Assembly: GCA_016764035.1 (NCBI GenBank)
Contig: JAESSQ010000043.1
Location: 1 to 18,385, forward strand
From: Gammaproteobacteria bacterium
GTDB lineage: Bacteria; Pseudomonadota; Gammaproteobacteria; SZUA-229
Length of the DNA stretch: 18,385 nt
Direction: 5' to 3'
Positions 15,127-18,385 of the stretch are shown one piece after another. Each line of letters begins with the position of its first letter. Position 1 is the first letter of the stretch. The position numbers and the translations under genes were made by a program. The notes under the pieces were generated by a model, which was not told where the DNA came from, did no database searches, and worked only from the letters and a program-made list of their open reading frames with translations.

Positions 15127-15597
15127 TTAACGTTTTTTAGTAGCTTTGATCTGTTCGATTTTTTCTATAGCATCGCGAAAAGCATTCATGTCACTAAAGT
15201 CTAGATACACCGATGCAAAACGAATATAAGCCACCTGATCCAAGGTCAGCAATGCTTCCATGACAAGGTTGCCTATTTTTTCAGAACTTATTTCTCGCTC
15301 ACCAGCCGCCAATAACTGATGTTTGATATTATTCAGCGCCGCATCAATTTGTTCAGTGCTGACAGGTCTTTTTTCTAATGCTCGCATAACGCCAGCGACC
15401 AGCTTTTCTTCTCTGAAAGGCATGCGACTGCCATCTTGTTTAACGATACGTGGCATATTTAATTCAGCACTTTCATACGTAGTAAAGCGCTCATTACATG
15501 ATGCGCATTCTCGTCGCCGTCGCACCTGGTCGCCATCGGTAGACAGTCGCGAATCGACAACGCGTGTATCTGGTGCTGAACAAAATGGACAATGCAT
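15127..15597 (-). CDS. nrdR: Transcriptional repressor NrdR
   Basis: NrdR represses ribonucleotide reductase genes according to the ATP/dATP level. The N-terminal zinc ribbon has C3, C6, C31 and C34 (MHCPFC and ECASCNERF) with the basic stretch RRRREC between. The ATP-cone domain follows from about residue 46 (PRIVKQDGSRMPFREEKL) to VAYIRFASVYLDF. The 156-residue length is normal. The start is fixed by the zinc ribbon, which begins at Met-1 in the whole family, although AAGG lies rather far (about 13 bases) from the ATG. It is 41 bases downstream of glyA. No NrdR-box pair was recognised within the window, so its targets lie elsewhere. Confidence 0.97.
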   Translation of the reverse strand: MHCPFCSAPDTRVVDSRLSTDGDQVRRRRECASCNERFTTYESAELNMPRIVKQDGSRMPFREEKLVAGVMRALEKRPVSTEQIDAALNNIKHQLLAAGEREISSEKIGNLVMEALLTLDQVAYIRFASVYLDFSDMNAFRDAIEKIEQIKATKKR

Positions 15598-15638
15598 TAT
15601 TATTTAAGACCCTTGCGTCTACTAACTATATTTACGTA

Positions 15639-16922
15639 TTATGCTTCATAAACAGGTAATCGCTTACAAATTGCGGTCACCTTTTCTCGAACACTATCAA
15701 CAATTGCTGTATCAGCCTTATCGTTTGTTATGCTATCAATAATGTCACACATCCAGCTTGCTAAATCCAATGCATCCTGTTCAGAAAAACCACGTGTCGT
15801 CATAGCTGGTGTGCCCACGCGAATACCACTGGTAACAAAAGGCGATTGCGGATCATTGGGCACGGCATTTTTATTAACCGTAATATGCGCTTTACCAAGT
15901 TCAGCTTCAGCCACTTTTCCGGTTAAACTTTTTGGCGTAAGGTCCCACAGGAAAAGATGATTTTCAGTACCACCCGAAACCACATTGTAACCACGATCAA
16001 GCACAACTTTTGCCATCGCCTGCGCATTCACAATAACCTGCTGTTGATAAGTTTTAAACCCGGGCTCAAGGGCTTCTTTAAACGCAACGGCTTTAGCAGC
16101 GATAACATGCATCAATGGACCACCCTGCGTACCAGGGAAAATTGCAGAGTTTAATTTTTTCGCGATGTCGCCATTTTTGAGCACAGATTTTTCACCAGCA
16201 AGAATGATTCCGCCACGCGGACCGCGTAATGTTTTGTGCGTGGTCGAAGTAACTACATCAGCCACACCAACAGGATTAGGATACAAACCAACAGCAATTA
16301 AACCCGCAACGTGTGCCATATCAACAAACAAATAAGCCCCACAAGAATCGGCTATTTCACGAAACCGATCCCAATCCATCACTTGTGAATAGGCTGAAAA
16401 ACCTGCAACAATCATTTTCGGTTGGTGTTCATCAGCTAATCGCTGAACTTGATCATAATCAACAAGGCCTGTTGCATAATCAAGACCATATTGAACAGCA
16501 TTGTATATTTTACCGGAGAAACTAACATGTGAACCATGTGTAAGATGACCGCCATCAGCAAGTGACATACCAAGAATGGTATCACCAGGTTCACATAGCG
16601 TCATATAAACAGCAGCATTCGCCTGTGAACCAGAATGAGGTTGAACATTGGCATATTCAGCACCGAACAATTGCTTTATACGATCGATAGCCAGTTGCTC
16701 GGCTACATCAACATTTACACAGCCACCATAATAACGACGTGTTGGGTATCCTTCGGCATACTTGTTGGTCAGCAACGAACCCTGTGCCTGCAAAACGCGC
16801 GGGCTAGCATAATTTTCGGAAGCGATGAGTTCGATATGTTTTTCTTGACGAGTTACCTCATGCTGCATAGCAGACCATAAAGCTTCATCATAACCTTCAA
16901 TTTTTACATCTTTAGAAAACAT
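15639..16922 (-). CDS. glyA: Serine hydroxymethyltransferase
   Basis: GlyA interconverts serine and glycine with tetrahydrofolate and is the main source of one-carbon units. The 427-residue length is slightly above the E. coli 417. Hallmarks run in order: HIELIASENYASPRVLQAQGS cofactor and substrate region (residues 29-49), NKYAEGYPTRRYYGGC, NVQPHSGSQAN, and the PLP-binding VTSTTHKTLRGPRGG with Lys-230. The C-terminal GIRVGTPAMTTRGF is also typical. A strong Shine-Dalgarno, GGGAG, six bases upstream supports the ATG at 16922. It is the first gene of the long minus-strand block and is likely co-transcribed with nrdR, only 41 bases away. A perfect 14-bp palindrome lies about 85 bases upstream. 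Confidence 0.97.
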   Translation of the reverse strand: MFSKDVKIEGYDEALWSAMQHEVTRQEKHIELIASENYASPRVLQAQGSLLTNKYAEGYPTRRYYGGCVNVDVAEQLAIDRIKQLFGAEYANVQPHSGSQANAAVYMTLCEPGDTILGMSLADGGHLTHGSHVSFSGKIYNAVQYGLDYATGLVDYDQVQRLADEHQPKMIVAGFSAYSQVMDWDRFREIADSCGAYLFVDMAHVAGLIAVGLYPNPVGVADVVTSTTHKTLRGPRGGIILAGEKSVLKNGDIAKKLNSAIFPGTQGGPLMHVIAAKAVAFKEALEPGFKTYQQQVIVNAQAMAKVVLDRGYNVVSGGTENHLFLWDLTPKSLTGKVAEAELGKAHITVNKNAVPNDPQSPFVTSGIRVGTPAMTTRGFSEQDALDLASWMCDIIDSITNDKADTAIVDSVREKVTAICKRLPVYEA

Positions 16923-17004
16923 TCAACGCTCCCAGGCATCTAGCGTACCAATATACAGGCACGCATTAATTTAAAATCGCCGCAATCTTAACAAATAAGC
17001 GACA

Positions 17005-17018
17005 TAACTGTACAGTTA
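17005..17018. promoter_or_regulatory. 14-bp palindrome upstream of glyA (candidate operator)
   Basis: TAACTGTACAGTTA is perfectly self-complementary and sits about 85 bases before the glyA ATG, where a repressor or activator site would be expected. It has a CTGT/ACAG core but lacks the 8-bp spacer of an E. coli LexA box. No regulator is assigned. A perfect 14-bp palindrome is expected about once by chance in a window this long, so only its position speaks for it. Confidence 0.3.
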
Positions 17019-17195
17019 ACTTACTGATATTTCTACAAAATGAGGACGATTTATTGGCTAGTCTAAAACACAATAAACGGCTATAAAATCAAATGAAAAT
17101 AACACGGAGGAAAGCAATTAATAACTATTAAATATTTGCAGCTATCAAGAGATACGCTTGATGAAAACAAACGCATATTACTAATTGTATAACAA

Positions 17196-17240
17196 TCAAA
17201 AAGATAGCTTGCTCCCGTGGTTAAACGGAAACAAGCTATT
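17196..17240 (-). terminator. Strong rho-independent terminator after the small repeat-protein gene
   Basis: On the minus strand ATAGCTTG-TTTCCGT-TTAACC-ACGGGAG-CAAGCTAT forms a 15-bp stem (two G-U pairs) with a 6-base loop, followed by CTTTTTG. It is the best intrinsic terminator in the window. It begins about 35 bases after the stop of the gene ending at 17275. It isolates that gene from glyA. Confidence 0.88.
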
Positions 17241-17274
17241 AGTATTTTAGAACACCTTTATTAATATCTACGTT

Positions 17275-17523
17275 TTAATAACCCAAAGCACCGCGTGCTT
17301 TATCAACATCGACAGCTTCTTTAGCTTTCTCTTTATCAACTGAATCTGCTGCTGCTTTGTAATCTACGCCATCTGAACTTACTGAACCTTTAAGCTTATC
17401 GGTATCAACAGCGTCGGTTGCTTTGTCTTTATCAACTGAATCAGCAAGCTTGCCGTAATCAACAGCATTAGCAACTGAACTAGCGACTAAAAAAAGCGTG
17501 ATTAATAATAATTTTAATTTCAT
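17275..17523 (-). CDS. Small secreted protein of six nine-residue repeats, unknown function
   Basis: The 82-residue product has a clear Sec signal peptide (MKLKLLLITLFLVASSVANA, cleavage after residue 20). The mature 62 residues are almost entirely repeats of the form V-D-x-x-K-x-x-x-(S/A): VDYGKLADS, VDKDKATDA, VDTDKLKGS, then a VSSDG spacer, then VDYKAAADS, VDKEKAKEA, VDVDKARGA, ending LGY. The three-unit block plus spacer thus repeats with a 32-residue period. The DNA shows this too: 22 of 23 bases match between 17324-17346 and 17420-17442. The mature protein is rich in Asp, Lys and Ala, has no Cys, and is probably helical or disordered in the periplasm. I recognise no family. It is monocistronic, with a strong terminator, and diverges from ettA. 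The ribosome site is weak (GAAGAGAT). Its real-gene status is supported by the signal peptide, repeats and terminator. Confidence 0.8.
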   Translation of the reverse strand: MKLKLLLITLFLVASSVANAVDYGKLADSVDKDKATDAVDTDKLKGSVSSDGVDYKAAADSVDKEKAKEAVDVDKARGALGY

Positions 17524-17622
17524 AGCTATCTCTTCAAGTTAGTAATATTTTTTAAGACAAGAATAGTAACAGACTTTCTATACGAAATAATGTTGACAAT
17601 ATAGCAGTGAGTATAAAACTAC

Positions 17623-17653
17623 TTGACCGTCACAAACCGCCTATGCATATAAT
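17623..17653 (+). promoter_or_regulatory. Probable ettA promoter
   Basis: TTGACC (17623-17628) and a perfect TATAAT (17648-17653) are spaced 19 bases apart, slightly longer than ideal. Transcription would start near 17660 and give a leader of about 25 bases. A second TATAAT at 17663-17668 is too near the gene and lacks a -35. Confidence 0.4.
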
Positions 17654-17685
17654 CCCTACACGTATAATCACTTACTTGTTCAGCT

Positions 17686-18385
17686 ATGGCGCAATATGTA
17701 TTCACCATGAACGGCGTTGGCAAAGTCGTTCCTCCTAAAAAAGTTATTCTTGAAGACATTAGTTTAAATTTTTTTCCTGGCGCAAAAATTGGCGTCTTAG
17801 GTTACAACGGCTCAGGCAAATCAACCCTGCTTCGCATCATGGCTGGCATCGATGAAGACTACATAGGCGAAGCTCGACCTGCCGCTAACCTGCGCATAGG
17901 CTACTTGCCGCAGGAACCTCAGCTTAATGAATCAAAAGACGTACGTGGCAATGTAGAAGAAGGCTTAAGTGTAATAATCGATACGCAAAAACGGCTCGAT
18001 GAAGTCTACGCGGCCTACGCTGAAGCCGACGCTGATTTTGATGCTTTAGCCAGCGAGCAAGCAAAACTTGAAAACATAATTCAGGCCGCCGACGCACATA
18101 ATTTGGATAACAAATTAGAAATTGCTGCAGATGCTTTGCGCCTACCACCATGGGATGCGGATGTAAGCACACTCTCTGGTGGTGAACGCCGCCGTGTAGC
18201 TTTATGCCGACTGCTTTTATCTGCACCTGACATGCTTATCCTCGATGAGCCGACCAATCATCTCGACGCAGAGTCTGTTGCCTGGTTGGAACGTTTCCTA
18301 AAAGAATTTAGCGGCACAGTCGTCGCAGTAACACATGATAGGTACTTTCTCGACAACGTGGCGGGCTGGATACTAGAACTCGACC
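17686..18385 (+). CDS. ettA: Energy-dependent translational throttle protein EttA (ABC-F), 3'-truncated by the window
   Basis: EttA is an ABC-F ATPase that binds the ribosomal E site and gates entry into elongation according to the ATP/ADP ratio. The window contains the first 233 codons, open to its end; the full protein is about 555 residues. The start MAQYVFTMNGVGKVVPPKK matches E. coli EttA closely. The first ABC domain has Walker A GYNGSGKS (39-46), the signature LSGGERRR (163-170), Walker B LILDEP (184-189) and the H-loop in VTHDRYFLDN. The arm subdomain that contacts the ribosome lies at about 95-140. No Shine-Dalgarno precedes the ATG at 17686. The gene diverges from the small repeat-protein gene. 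Confidence 0.96.
   Translation, partial: MAQYVFTMNGVGKVVPPKKVILEDISLNFFPGAKIGVLGYNGSGKSTLLRIMAGIDEDYIGEARPAANLRIGYLPQEPQLNESKDVRGNVEEGLSVIIDTQKRLDEVYAAYAEADADFDALASEQAKLENIIQAADAHNLDNKLEIAADALRLPPWDADVSTLSGGERRRVALCRLLLSAPDMLILDEPTNHLDAESVAWLERFLKEFSGTVVAVTHDRYFLDNVAGWILELD

Larger units (their letters stand above)
16923..17274. other. Intergenic region upstream of glyA
   Basis: No gene is supported in these roughly 350 bases. The region should hold the promoter of the glyA block, but no strong -35/-10 pair is evident; TTGTTA (16994-16989) and TAAATT (16973-16968) on the minus strand are only 15 bases apart. A perfect 14-bp palindrome, TAACTGTACAGTTA, lies at 17005-17018. A perfect Shine-Dalgarno-like GGAGGA on the + strand (17106-17111) is not followed by a start codon at usable distance. 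The left-reading terminator of the repeat-protein gene occupies 17196-17240. Confidence 0.6.

Noticed and set aside
17104..17218. Perfect GGAGGA followed by a possible mini-ORF (TTG at 17136 or ATG at 17161) upstream of glyA
   Set aside because: No start codon lies at usable distance from the site; the TTG frame gives only 18 codons and the ATG frame seven, with no recognisable product.

Overview
The window is an AT-rich stretch of bacterial chromosome. Almost every recognisable protein reads like a gammaproteobacterial orthologue: MutS, NadK, RecN, YceF, YceD, PlsX, FabH, the rib/nusB/thiL/pgpA block and EttA all align closely from memory with their E. coli or pseudomonad counterparts. The species cannot be named from the sequence. 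There is no sign of phage, insertion sequence, CRISPR array, rRNA or tRNA, and most of the window is housekeeping.

Layout. Positions 1-3067 (+) hold the 3' end of mutS, then nadK and recN. Positions 3068-4494 are a sparse, AT-rich region with two small minus-strand genes: a cold-shock-domain protein and a lipoprotein resembling part of DUF3015. Positions 4495-7378 (-) hold the cluster yceD-rpmF-plsX-fabH, with yceF divergent at 7594-8172 (+). The cluster ends at fabH; fabD, fabG and acpP do not follow. As given, fabH carries a one-base frameshift near its 5' end. Positions 8216-16922 (-) form one long co-directional block: glyA-nrdR-ribD-(proteasome homologue)-ribE-ribBX-ribH-nusB-thiL-pgpA-(retropepsin-like protease). 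After a gap of about 350 bp comes a small secreted repeat protein (-) with a strong terminator, and then the start of ettA (+), which runs off the window.

How the genes work together. The long block makes riboflavin: RibD, the DHBP synthase half of RibBX, RibH and RibE. The GTP cyclohydrolase II-like half of RibBX lacks its zinc cysteines, so a separate RibA is expected elsewhere. The block also carries one-carbon supply (GlyA), ribonucleotide reductase control (NrdR), transcription antitermination (NusB), thiamine diphosphate synthesis (ThiL) and phosphatidylglycerol synthesis (PgpA). The yceD-rpmF-plsX-fabH cluster couples ribosome production to fatty acid and phospholipid initiation.

No clearly new multi-gene system was found. 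The items most worth a second look are: (1) an HslV/BPH-type proteasome homologue with a predicted N-terminal Ser nucleophile inside the riboflavin operon, with no unfoldase beside it; (2) a small secreted protein built of six nine-residue repeats; (3) the fabH frameshift; (4) a stable hairpin between yceD and rpmF; and (5) paired 9-bp repeats two helical turns apart at the probable yceD promoter. About a dozen genes have no visible Shine-Dalgarno sequence, so several starts rest on homology alone.
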